7,626 bases of DNA from an uncultured Ruminococcus sp. (GTDB lineage: Bacteria > Bacillota > Clostridia > Oscillospirales > Acutalibacteraceae). Both the position numbers and the translations under genes were made by a program. Below the pieces are notes generated by a model, which ran no database searches, had not been told where the DNA came from, and saw nothing but the letters and a program-made list of their open reading frames with translations. Where the stretch lies: contig CADBRK010000241.1 of NCBI GenBank assembly GCA_902797065.1, positions 1 through 7,626 on the forward strand, written 5' to 3'. This document shows, piece by piece, positions 1 through 6,517 of this stretch; the stretch's first letter is position 1, and the number at the start of each line of letters is the position of its first letter.

Positions 1-810
1 AGCCCCGAGAGGAGTTATCATCTTGCCCGTTGCGTGGAAGGAATTGCCCGCAATAGCGTCCTGCATCTGAGTCATGTTGAGCATAGCGGTCACCTGAGCC
101 GTCGGCGCAAGGATCGTGTTGAGCTGATACGGGTTGAGCTGCCCCCAGAGGTTAACAAGGTCAGCGTATGTAAGCGTACCGGACGTCGCAACAGCTACGG
201 TCGAAGCTGCGTTTGAGTTGCCGTCGCCGTTCTTGATAACATTGACTGCATCTTTGAACTGCGCTCTTGCGATATATGCGCCGATCTGCCTGAGCATCAC
301 GGTGAAGAGGTCGAGTCTCTGGAATCTGAGAGCCTCATACGACGCAACAAGCATTCTGCCGCGCTTCTGAAGTGTGACAAGGTTTGCCTGAACATGGATA
401 TTCGTCTCGGGGATCGCCGTTCCTTCGGCTGTTGTTCTGAGTTCAAGCTCGCTGTCTGTCGGAATAGAAGCGATCGAGCGGTAATCCATGCCGTCGATCT
501 TTGTGACAGCCGCAACAACGTCTTTGAGAACGTCCGCCTGCATCATGCCCTGATGTACGGCACGGCTGACATACTCGGGGAAAAGCGCCGCAGACGATGA
601 CGTCTGGAAAAACTTCTCGATGTTGTCGCTGCCTGCGCCGCTTACTTTGATGTCGAATCGTTTGAGCTGGCGCTCAAATGCGTCAAGGCCTTCAAGCGGA
701 GTACCCTTGTAATTCTCGCTCGGGTCAAGCCTTTCGAGCGTCTTTGTAAGTCCGCTGCCGCTTCTGCCGTACATGCCCTTTTCGATAGTAAGATTTTCAT
801 AGATTGCCAT
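1..810 (-). CDS. HK97-fold phage major capsid protein (3' end cut by window)
   Basis: This is the first 270 residues of a major capsid protein, the subunit that forms the icosahedral head shell. I translated it by hand from ATG at 808-810; the frame stays open to position 1, so the C-terminus is missing. Residues 1-60 are charged and helical-looking, suitable for the internal delta/scaffold-like region cleaved by the adjacent protease. Residues 66-90 contain FFQTSSSAALFPEYVSR, a segment I associate with Firmicute phage capsids. Residues 120-157 fit the E-loop, and 158-195 fit the long spine helix (FQRLDLFTVMLRQIGAYIAR). The stretch NGDGNSNAAST at 194-204 leads into the P/A-domain region. An AGGAAG Shine-Dalgarno site lies seven bases before the start. 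The gene lies 17 bases downstream of the protease gene, the expected order. The exact subfamily is not determined. Confidence 0.88.
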   Translation of the reverse strand, partial: MAIYENLTIEKGMYGRSGSGLTKTLERLDPSENYKGTPLEGLDAFERQLKRFDIKVSGAGSDNIEKFFQTSSSAALFPEYVSRAVHQGMMQADVLKDVVAAVTKIDGMDYRSIASIPTDSELELRTTAEGTAIPETNIHVQANLVTLQKRGRMLVASYEALRFQRLDLFTVMLRQIGAYIARAQFKDAVNVIKNGDGNSNAASTVAVATSGTLTYADLVNLWGQLNPYQLNTILAPTAQVTAMLNMTQMQDAIAGNSFHATGKMITPLGA

Positions 811-827
811 AGTAATACTTCCTTTCC

Positions 828-1724
828 TTAAATACTGTATTCGCTGTTTGTGTACTCTCTGTTATTGTCCGATGAACCGAGATCAAGCTGCGATCTCGCG
901 GGATACATCTTCGACGCTCTCTCCTCGAAAAGCGTCTTGAGCTTTATCATATCATCTGCGCAAAGACCGCTTACCATCTTCTCGAGAAGTTCGCTGTTTA
1001 TGCCCGACTGCGCCGTAACGCCTGCTTTGACTGTCTCAAGAATCAGATAAGACCTGAACCTCTCGTTCTGAATTGCCGCACGCTGCATAGCATCTGCGTC
1101 TTTATACACGTCATGATACAAGCTCTTGATAACTCCCGCCTTTCTCTGCGCCGGTACAGCCGTGAATGACCACTCGTATGCGTCCGTCGGCTCGCTGAGA
1201 ACTCCGCAGCAGAGTTTGCCGCCGTAGCGTTCTCCTCTGATATGCGTACACTCATGATCTCTCATATTTGCGCCGCAGACCGAGCATGTGCATTTGCCGA
1301 TACCGCAGCCCACGCTTACCTCCTTGCGGATACCGCTGTCAAGCAAAGAGATTATCTCATCGGTCGAGCCGCACACGGGTATATACGCTTTGGCAACAAC
1401 ACGGAAATAATCATCTCCGAGAGCTGTTTTCTTCCCTTCGACGCGTTCGCATTTACATTCGTAGATACGCGCCACCTGATTCTTTGCTGACGGCTCGTGA
1501 TCGTAAATGCCCGTCACACCGACAAACATTTCCGCAAGCTTCTGCAGCGTATCAACGGTAAAATACTCGTGATCTCTGTCAACGTCGTTGTCGCAGAGTA
1601 CAACCGAAAATGTATAGACATCTTCACGTGACAGCTTCTTCCTTGAATACTTGTTGATAAGCTCCATGTCGCTTTCGGTGATCTCACCGTCACTGCCTAT
1701 CGGCGCATTCTTGCTTTTGTTCAT
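828..1724 (-). CDS. HK97-type prohead protease with Cys/His-rich insert
   Basis: This is a 298-residue serine protease expected to cleave capsid N-termini and scaffold inside the procapsid (families S78/U35 by motif pattern). The visible landmarks are GIYDHEPSAKNQVARI with candidate catalytic His76, EVSVG with candidate nucleophile Ser137, and YEWSFTAVPAQRKAGV at 183-198, matching the conserved strand and Pro-Ala signature that ends the protease core. Between the last two lies an insert with Cys140, 145, 147, 150, 159, 172, 173 and His157, 161, which looks like a metal-binding knuckle. Residues 200-298 form a helical tail, perhaps scaffold-like. I chose ATG at 1724 because a GGAGG site sits nine bases upstream; a longer frame reaching 1856 would run deep into the portal gene and has an Arg-rich, implausible extension. 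It overlaps the portal 3' end by 35 bases, suggesting translational coupling. Confidence 0.85.
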   Translation of the reverse strand: MNKSKNAPIGSDGEITESDMELINKYSRKKLSREDVYTFSVVLCDNDVDRDHEYFTVDTLQKLAEMFVGVTGIYDHEPSAKNQVARIYECKCERVEGKKTALGDDYFRVVAKAYIPVCGSTDEIISLLDSGIRKEVSVGCGIGKCTCSVCGANMRDHECTHIRGERYGGKLCCGVLSEPTDAYEWSFTAVPAQRKAGVIKSLYHDVYKDADAMQRAAIQNERFRSYLILETVKAGVTAQSGINSELLEKMVSGLCADDMIKLKTLFEERASKMYPARSQLDLGSSDNNREYTNSEYSI

Positions 1725-2871
1725 TTTTATATTCCTCCAATTCCTTTTCGAGAAGTGCCGCCTGTGCATTTGCAAGGCGTGCCTGCGCAAGCTCCGTTTC
1801 GTCCTGCAGGCTGATATTCTCCCACTCGATCGTATAATCGCAGTCAATGCCTTCAAGCGTCAGCCACAGATCGCATATCTTTTTGATAACGCCGTTCAGG
1901 ATATTCCTGTAATACTCAAGCTCACTTGTAAGAATATCCGCCTGCTGGCTGCTCATGCGCTCCGTTGTGCTCCATGAAAGTCCCAGCAGAAACGGCGGTA
2001 TCGACAGCTTAGCAACGATCTGTTCGAGCATCTGCCGCACGGGTATCTCGGTATCAAGCACCTGATTATCCGCACCGATAACGCTCACCGAAACATCTCC
2101 CACAGATACAAAGTCGCTCACCGTGTCACGGTTTCTCATCGCCTTGCTCCATTCGTCGGCGATCGCTGCGGCACGCTGTCTGCTCATCGCTCTGTCGCCC
2201 TCCGTCGAGGGCTTATATGTAACCGCAAACCGAACGTTGCCCACTCTCTCGAAGTTCACCCCCGTGGTGTTGTATATACCGAGAAGTATCGAGCTTACAA
2301 ACGGCAGCCCCCTGAGTACCGACGTGCCGTAAACGCTGCCCGGTTCGGGTTCAAGCGCAGATACGCACAAAAGCTCCTGATAAGGCAGCGGCGACGTCTC
2401 TCCCGCGCCTGTCGGGTACACGGCAATATCTATGCCGTTTTTGTCTTTTTTGAGTTCAACGAGCGAAAGCGGCACATTCATCAGCGAATATATCCTCCTG
2501 CCGTCGCCGCTCGGAACTATCTCTGCAACGGCAGTACCGTAAGTAATAAGCGAACCGAGGTACACATACAAAAACTGCCCGATACCTCTTCCGCCCGAAT
2601 CCGCGCGAACATTTCTCAGAAAATCATTCAGCTTTTTTTCTGTACTCTTTCTTTCGCACCTGATCTCGAATGTTCCGATCAGGCGCACTATCTTCCCGAT
2701 CGCCGCGTCGATTATCGGCACTGCCTCTCTGAGCGTCCTGTATAATCTGTACTCCTGCCGTGACACATACCCCGTATGATACAGCTCCGAGTACGGGTGA
2801 AGAATACTCTTCGCCGCCGTCTGAACCACAGGCAGCACCTCTTCCTGTTTGCTTCTGGAAAACCACTTCAT
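1690..2871 (-). CDS. Phage portal protein
   Basis: This 393-residue protein should form the dodecameric ring at one capsid vertex through which terminase pumps DNA and to which the tail attaches. The portal assignment rests on several segments. YRTLREAVPIIDAAIGKIVR (41-63) is typical of the portal N-terminus. YGTSVLRGLPFVSSILLGIY at 181-200, followed by FERVGNVRFAVTYKP, matches the conserved portal core. IPPFLLGLSWSTTERMSSQQ at 291-310 and the following helix to about 337 match the stem and clip region. Residues 355-390 are rich in Glu, Lys, Gln and Ala and probably form a coiled coil in the crown. Length is typical to slightly short for HK97-like portals. The start has an excellent GGAGGTGA site. 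It sits 13 bases after the large terminase stop and overlaps the protease start, as expected for the late operon. Confidence 0.93.
   Translation of the reverse strand: MKWFSRSKQEEVLPVVQTAAKSILHPYSELYHTGYVSRQEYRLYRTLREAVPIIDAAIGKIVRLIGTFEIRCERKSTEKKLNDFLRNVRADSGGRGIGQFLYVYLGSLITYGTAVAEIVPSGDGRRIYSLMNVPLSLVELKKDKNGIDIAVYPTGAGETSPLPYQELLCVSALEPEPGSVYGTSVLRGLPFVSSILLGIYNTTGVNFERVGNVRFAVTYKPSTEGDRAMSRQRAAAIADEWSKAMRNRDTVSDFVSVGDVSVSVIGADNQVLDTEIPVRQMLEQIVAKLSIPPFLLGLSWSTTERMSSQQADILTSELEYYRNILNGVIKKICDLWLTLEGIDCDYTIEWENISLQDETELAQARLANAQAALLEKELEEYKNEQKQECADRQ
1734..1738 (-). promoter_or_regulatory. Shine-Dalgarno site that fixes the protease start
   Basis: GGAGG on the minus strand, nine bases before ATG 1724 and lying within the end of the portal gene. 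It favours the 298-residue start over the upstream in-frame ATG at 1856. Confidence 0.8.
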
Positions 2872-2875
2872 AAAA

Positions 2876-2883
2876 TCACCTCC
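2876..2883 (-). promoter_or_regulatory. Near-perfect Shine-Dalgarno site of the portal gene
   Basis: GGAGGTGA on the minus strand, eight contiguous bases complementary to the 16S rRNA 3' end, begins one base after the terL stop codon (2885-2887). It is the strongest site in the window, and it follows terL termination immediately, which would favour re-initiation on the portal gene. Confidence 0.8.
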
Positions 2884-2884
2884 G

Positions 2885-4135
2885 TCATCTCTCTACCGAT
2901 ACGGCAAAAATGCCCTCGTCGTCATAGCCGTTCAGCGCAGTGACAAAGTATCTTATATCGTCCATCGCATGATCGTTCTCTTTGACCGGGCTGTCTTTCG
3001 ATCCGCTTTCGTCCCAGCGATAGAGAGAAAACTCCCTCATACTGTCTTTACATGTTCTGCATATCTTGACTCTGCCCGACGTCAATGCGTCCGATACCTT
3101 CCTGATACCGTCCAGCACACGATTATCTGCGCTCTGCACGGGGTATTCTCCGTGCCTGCGGATAACGGTGATGAAGCTTGCCGCGGACGGATCAACGATG
3201 ACTCTCTCGATCTCTTTGCCTTCCGCAAGCGCGCGCAGCCCCGTGTAATGTTCCTCGTCTGTACGCTGGATACCCTCACGCTTAGAGTCGTAGTAATATT
3301 CCCGAACTCTGTACCATACTCCGTCATACTCACCCCATAGCCCGAACGACGACGGATTCACCGTTCCGTAATCGCACGAGATCATATACCTGTCGGCAGT
3401 ACCGTCGGGAACGCCGCAGAACATCTTTTCATCTCCCATAAACGGATAGACAGCGCCTGATGCCGCAGTCCATTTCCCTTCGATGAACCTCTGATAGAAT
3501 GCGCCCGAATAAAGACTGCGGTAACGCTCTTTCATCTTCTCGGACAGCGACGGATTATCGTCCATGGTAAAATGCATATACAATGCGTTCTTCTGCTTTG
3601 CTTTGAGTATCCACTCCTGCCTGAACCAGTGCTGAGGGTATTCGGGGTTGCAGTTGAACCAGAACGTCGAGCCTTCTGCGGAACACCTCGCTATCGCCTG
3701 TTCAACGAAAGACCTCGGCATAAGCGCCACCTCGTCAAGCAGTATGCCGCACAGCGTCATGCCCTGGATAAGCGACGCCGAGCTTTCGTCTTTGCCGCCG
3801 AAAAAGTAGAACCTGTTTTTGTGACTCCCGCAGGAAATGTCAATATAATTCTCCGAGTACCTCTCATACACCGAAAACCCGAGCTGTCTTACGCTTTCGG
3901 TCAGGGGCAGGATCACGTTCCGCCGCACCGAGCGTATTGTTTTGGAGCACAAGGCGAATGACGAGTTGTTGAATTTTCCGAATGCCCACAGCACAAACGA
4001 CAAGCTCATGCACAATGTTTTTCCGCTCCTTACCGCTCCGTCGCAGATTATGCACGATCTGTCACGATAAGGGCTGCTGCCGCACCACCACGACATCACC
4101 GCAAGCTGTTTTTCGGAAAATCTCTCAATTTTCAT
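2885..4135 (-). CDS. terL: Phage terminase large subunit (ATPase-nuclease)
   Basis: This 416-residue packaging motor cuts concatemeric phage DNA and drives it into the procapsid through the portal. The ATPase half carries a Walker A motif GAVRSGKT at 33-40, a Walker B ILLDE at 131-135 with acidic residues Asp134-Glu135, and the coupling motif FWFNCNP at 158-164. The RNase H-like nuclease half carries three expected acidic positions: Asp255 in SCDYGTVNP, Asp315 in VIVDPSAAS, and Asp392/393 in HAMDDIRY. No key residue appears to be missing, so the enzyme should be active. I set the start at ATG 4135, which has a GGAGGAGAG site upstream; an upstream in-frame ATG at 4225 gives an Arg-rich extension inside the preceding gene and lacks a good site. 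The gene overlaps the small-terminase candidate by 11 bases and is followed 13 bases later by the portal. Confidence 0.96.
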   Translation of the reverse strand: MKIERFSEKQLAVMSWWCGSSPYRDRSCIICDGAVRSGKTLCMSLSFVLWAFGKFNNSSFALCSKTIRSVRRNVILPLTESVRQLGFSVYERYSENYIDISCGSHKNRFYFFGGKDESSASLIQGMTLCGILLDEVALMPRSFVEQAIARCSAEGSTFWFNCNPEYPQHWFRQEWILKAKQKNALYMHFTMDDNPSLSEKMKERYRSLYSGAFYQRFIEGKWTAASGAVYPFMGDEKMFCGVPDGTADRYMISCDYGTVNPSSFGLWGEYDGVWYRVREYYYDSKREGIQRTDEEHYTGLRALAEGKEIERVIVDPSAASFITVIRRHGEYPVQSADNRVLDGIRKVSDALTSGRVKICRTCKDSMREFSLYRWDESGSKDSPVKENDHAMDDIRYFVTALNGYDDEGIFAVSVER

Positions 4136-4487
4136 CGGTACTCTCTCCTCCGATATTCGCCGCACAGCGGTTAAGCGCGTCATACAGCGAACCCGCCTCG
4201 CCTGTATCCGCCGACGACTCCGCAAGATATTCGAGCGCTTTCAGCCTGTCGAAAAACTTCAGCTCCATCGCTCCGTCCTTCGGCTTTTTGATCTCCGATA
4301 CATTGTAGAGATCAAGCAGGCTTACGTCAAGCTCCGCCTCGGACATCAGCAGCCTGAATGCGTCTGTCGTGCTGCCGAACGCAAGCCTCTCATATCCGAG
4401 AAGCACACGCTTTTTGCAGCCGAATCTTCTTGTGCAGGAAATACACCTTTCGTTGCACGTTTCGGGATCCTGTTTTCTCTTTCTCAT
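4125..4487 (-). CDS. Putative terminase small subunit with N-terminal Cys cluster
   Basis: This 120-residue protein is the first gene of the packaging operon, exactly where a terminase small subunit (DNA recognition and loading of TerL) is expected. The centre and C-terminal half (GYERLAFGSTTDAFRLL, then KPKDGAMELKFFDRLKALEYL at about 68-88) resemble the region of small terminases that precedes the oligomerisation helices. The N-terminus lacks a recognisable HTH and instead has four cysteines, C11, C15, C18 and C24 (CNERCISCTRRFGC), flanked by Lys and Arg residues, which could bind zinc and DNA. The start at ATG 4487 has GGAGG five bases upstream. The 11-base overlap with terL suggests coupled translation at a matched ratio. 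The assignment depends partly on position; it could also be a different packaging accessory protein. Confidence 0.65.
   Translation of the reverse strand: MRKRKQDPETCNERCISCTRRFGCKKRVLLGYERLAFGSTTDAFRLLMSEAELDVSLLDLYNVSEIKKPKDGAMELKFFDRLKALEYLAESSADTGEAGSLYDALNRCAANIGGESTDEN
4147..4151 (-). promoter_or_regulatory. Shine-Dalgarno site that fixes the terL start
   Basis: GGAGG on the minus strand, with the extension GAGAG, lies about eleven bases before ATG 4135 inside the 3' end of the preceding gene. It supports the 416-residue TerL over a 446-residue version starting at 4225. Confidence 0.7.
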
Positions 4488-4492
4488 ATCTT

Positions 4493-4497
4493 CCTCC
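4493..4497 (-). promoter_or_regulatory. Shine-Dalgarno site of the first packaging gene
   Basis: AAGGAGGAAGAT leads directly into ATG 4487 on the minus strand; the GGAGG core is five bases from the start. It marks this ATG as the first translated codon of the leftward late operon. Confidence 0.8.
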
Positions 4498-4549
4498 TTA
4501 TGGGTAATCTTAATCCGTAAGACCGCTTAAGCCTTACACTAATCCCCCC

Positions 4550-4586
4550 AAAAAAAGAAAAAGTTGCATATCAATACGCAACTTTT
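4550..4586 (-). terminator. Leftward intrinsic terminator or attenuator in the late-operon leader
   Basis: On the minus strand a perfect 9-bp stem (AAAAGTTGC / GCAACTTTT, 4559-4567 with 4578-4586) with a 10-base loop is followed directly by an almost pure T tract at 4550-4562 (one C at 4557). On the plus strand no T tract follows the stem, so it is directional. It points toward the packaging operon and lies between the candidate leftward promoter and the first gene. It may therefore act as an attenuator of the late operon, as the end of a short RNA, or as a block against antisense readthrough from the right. The stem is only moderately GC-rich, so efficiency is uncertain. Confidence 0.75.
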
Positions 4587-4635
4587 AGAAAAAATATTTG
4601 ATTTTGTTGAAATCGACATATTATTTCATAATTTA

Positions 4636-4664
4636 GTTTTATTTTTCGGTAAAAAAATTGTCAA
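4636..4664 (-). promoter_or_regulatory. Candidate leftward promoter of the packaging operon
   Basis: On the minus strand a perfect -35 TTGACA (4659-4664) is followed after 17 bases by TAAAAC (4636-4641), four of six matches to the -10 consensus. Transcription would start near 4629 and meet the hairpin terminator about 45 bases later. The surroundings are very AT-rich, so chance matches are more likely here; the perfect -35 and ideal spacing are the main support. Confidence 0.5.
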
Positions 4665-4679
4665 ACGAAAAAAATTTTG

Positions 4680-4708
4680 TTGTTATTATAGAAATATTGT
4701 GTTATAAT
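4680..4708 (+). promoter_or_regulatory. Strong sigma-A-type promoter of the HTH regulator gene
   Basis: TTGTTA (4680-4685), 17 bases, then perfect TATAAT (4703-4708) with an extended -10 TG at 4700-4701. Transcription would begin near 4715, leaving a leader of about 24 bases before ATG 4739. The -35 lies only 15 bases from the -35 of the opposing leftward promoter, so one bound protein could affect both. Confidence 0.75.
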
Positions 4709-4726
4709 GTTATAAAAGTATTATTC

Positions 4727-4730
4727 GGAG
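4727..4730 (+). promoter_or_regulatory. Shine-Dalgarno site of the HTH regulator gene
   Basis: GGAG lies eight bases before ATG 4739; a second purine run GAGGA abuts the start codon too closely to be useful. Together with the promoter just upstream this fixes the start at 4739 and rules out the in-frame TTG at 4658. Confidence 0.7.
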
Positions 4731-4738
4731 ATGAGGAC

Positions 4739-6469
4739 ATGACTTTTGATGAGCTTATGATCTTCTACATTACGCTGATCGGATGTACGGCGAAAGAGCT
4801 TACAGTCGAGAGCGGTCTTGCAAACGGCACGCTCAGCCGCTACATACACGGTCTGCGCAAACCTACCGCAAACAGCCCTACAGTATCCGTCATAGCAGAC
4901 GGTATAGTATCTCTTGCCCACAAAAAGGACATCACACTGGACAGAGAGGAGATAATCAGATCAATATATATCGCCTGTGAAGCCGACGAATCTCTTGCGC
5001 ACAGCTTATACCGCAAGAACCTCCGCAAGCTGATAGACTACATGGGAATATCGCTGATCGACCTCGGAAATGCGCTGAATTACGACCCTTCGTATATGTC
5101 CCGTGTGCTTGGCGGGCAGCGCCGTCCGTATAATCTTGAGGAGCTTAAACTCGGCACGGCTAAGTTTTTTGCACGCTACGCCTCACGCAAAGAAGATATA
5201 ATCAGGCGTCTTGCGGGTCTGTACGGCTGCACACCCTTTGAAGCAGGTACGGACAGCAAAATGGCGGAGCAGACATACCGCTACATATCCACCGATCACG
5301 GCACAAAGCATTCGGGCACGCCCATCGGCGAACTGCTTGACAGAATAAACGAATTCGACATGGAGGCTTTCAGAGAGTACCTTCATATAGACACAATAAA
5401 ACTGCCCATACTCTCCGAGCACAGGCTTATCGACAAGCGGTACAGCGAATTCTCTCAGCTTAAAGCAGCCGAGCTTGACTTTCTCAGGTACATCGAGATG
5501 ACCTGCAGTTCGGGGCACATAGTAATGTACTGCGATATACCTCTGCCTTCTCATTCATATGACCAAGCGTTTGTCAAGAACTGGGCGTTCGGAATCTACA
5601 CGCTGATAGAGCGCGGAGTAAAGATCAACATGATACACGATATATACCGCCCCGCAGACGAGTTAATCAAAGAACTGATAGAGTACCTTCCCCTGCACAT
5701 GACATGCTCCGTTACTCCGTACTGTCTGAAGAAGAACGCCGGCTCACAGCTTATGCATCTTCTCCTTATAAGCAGCACAGCCGCCCTCAGCGGAGAGGCA
5801 AAGAACAGCGGCGACCCCGTCGGAAGCTTTCACGTCACAAGCGAACCGGAAAGCTTCAGTGTCTACAAAAGCCAGGGCGACGTACTGCTGAAAAAGGCAA
5901 AGCCGCTTGTGCGCTGCTACAACAAAGCCAAAATGAGCAAATACCTGAGCTTTATAAAAAGGTGTCCGTCCGTTATAAAATCGTCGATGTCTTATTCCGC
6001 CGTACCGATATTTGTGCTGTCGGAAGAGCTTCTGAGCGACATACTCGGCAGATACGATCTCCCCGAGGAAACACGCAGTCTTATCATGCGATACCGTGAC
6101 CACTACCGCACGGAGATCGAAAAGCTGCCCAAAGACCGCACCATAGAGATAAACGTCCCGAAGATCGAAAAGCAGCCGAGATCAACAAAGGTAGTACCGC
6201 TTTTCCTCACGGATATTTTCGTCGAGGACGAGATCAAGCTCACATATCACGAGTACACCCGACTGATAACCGAGCTTGAAGCCTTTGCCGAAGATATGGG
6301 CAACGTACGCGTAAGCTATGACCGCAGACCGATGTTTGACGATCTGTCGGTAAGAGTAATAAAAGACAAGCTTGCCATTATTTCAAAACGAACCAATCCC
6401 GTCATACATCTTGTGACCGACCACAACGCTCTTGTGGAATCGGTTTACGAATTCTTTTTTCAGAAGTAG
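4739..6469 (+). CDS. Large tandem-HTH regulator-like protein of unknown function
   Basis: This 576-residue protein has no signal peptide or clear membrane segment, so it is probably cytoplasmic. Two HTH-like segments stand near the N-terminus: about 16-43, with SGLANGTLSRYIHGLRKP, and about 96-130, with NYDPSYMSRVLGGQRRP. Both end in the same pattern (hydroxyl-rich turn, SR, hydrophobic, small residues, basic-Pro), which suggests an XRE-like duplication. Residues 220-350 contain MYCDIPLPS, WAFGIYTLIERGVKINMIHD, TPYCLKK and a small-residue segment AALSGEA; this resembles large HTH proteins I associate with Clostridia, whose C-terminal region has no assigned role. Residues 380-576 are mixed alpha/beta in appearance. 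It stands alone, divergent from the phage operon, under its own strong promoter. It could regulate that operon, itself, or an unlinked target; the sequence does not show which. Confidence 0.8.
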   Translation: MTFDELMIFYITLIGCTAKELTVESGLANGTLSRYIHGLRKPTANSPTVSVIADGIVSLAHKKDITLDREEIIRSIYIACEADESLAHSLYRKNLRKLIDYMGISLIDLGNALNYDPSYMSRVLGGQRRPYNLEELKLGTAKFFARYASRKEDIIRRLAGLYGCTPFEAGTDSKMAEQTYRYISTDHGTKHSGTPIGELLDRINEFDMEAFREYLHIDTIKLPILSEHRLIDKRYSEFSQLKAAELDFLRYIEMTCSSGHIVMYCDIPLPSHSYDQAFVKNWAFGIYTLIERGVKINMIHDIYRPADELIKELIEYLPLHMTCSVTPYCLKKNAGSQLMHLLLISSTAALSGEAKNSGDPVGSFHVTSEPESFSVYKSQGDVLLKKAKPLVRCYNKAKMSKYLSFIKRCPSVIKSSMSYSAVPIFVLSEELLSDILGRYDLPEETRSLIMRYRDHYRTEIEKLPKDRTIEINVPKIEKQPRSTKVVPLFLTDIFVEDEIKLTYHEYTRLITELEAFAEDMGNVRVSYDRRPMFDDLSVRVIKDKLAIISKRTNPVIHLVTDHNALVESVYEFFFQK

Positions 6470-6473
6470 CAAA

Positions 6474-6517
6474 AGTGCGAAGAGAACATACCTCCGTCTC
6501 TCCGCACTGATTTTTTT
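6474..6517 (+). terminator. Terminator shared by convergent genes
   Basis: A 12-position stem, AGTGCGAAGAGA (6474-6485) with TCTCTCCGCACT (6497-6508), has one A/C mismatch and an 11-base loop. It is followed by GA and seven Ts (6511-6517), a good rightward terminator five bases after the regulator stop. Read leftward, the same stem, without the mismatch being repaired, is followed by only four Ts (6471-6474), so it may terminate the reductase operon less efficiently. The T tract overlaps the stop codon of the convergent rubredoxin gene (6516-6518). Confidence 0.85.

Larger units (their letters stand above)
1..4497 (-). mobile_element. Prophage or phage-derived head/packaging module (partial)
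   Basis: Five consecutive leftward genes follow the classic late order of HK97-type tailed phages: small terminase, large terminase, portal, prohead protease, major capsid protein. Spacing is tight (overlaps of 11 and 35 bases, gaps of 13 and 17), each gene has its own Shine-Dalgarno site, and no host-type gene interrupts them. The module runs off the left edge, where head completion, tail and lysis genes would be expected. To the right there is no integrase, excisionase, replication gene or obvious att repeat before host-type genes begin. Base composition resembles that of the neighbouring host-type genes, so this is not visibly a recent foreign insertion. All five frames are open and the key motifs are intact, which argues against a decayed remnant within the visible part. 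Confidence 0.9.

Noticed and set aside
1242..1561. Plus-strand open frames opposite the protease
   Set aside because: Cys- and Arg-rich translations without homology features; they mirror the real minus-strand codons.
1725..1856. Upstream in-frame start for the prohead protease
   Set aside because: It would overlap the portal by 167 bases and gives a basic, non-homologous-looking extension; ATG 1724 has a proper GGAGG.
2849..3340. Plus-strand 163-residue open frame opposite terL and the portal start
   Set aside because: It lies antisense to well-supported motifs, has no family features, and is explained by the codon bias of the real genes.
4136..4225. Upstream in-frame start for the large terminase
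   Set aside because: The added residues are Arg-rich, lie inside the preceding gene and lack a good ribosome site; ATG 4135 has GGAGG.
4608..4628. TGAAAT/ATTTCA inverted repeat near the expected leftward transcription start
   Set aside because: A 6-bp AT-rich repeat in an AT-rich spacer is likely by chance; kept only as a weak operator idea.
4658..4738. In-frame TTG start extending the regulator by 27 residues
   Set aside because: It has no Shine-Dalgarno site, and the strong promoter TTGTTA-TATAAT lies inside the extension, with transcription starting after it.
5528..5720. Possible phospholipase D-like or nuclease fold in the regulator's middle region
   Set aside because: The alternating hydrophobic pattern is suggestive, but no HKD or other catalytic motif is visible.
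5183..6103. Minus-strand open frames of 119-123 residues inside the regulator
   Set aside because: They are antisense shadows without binding sites or recognisable domains.
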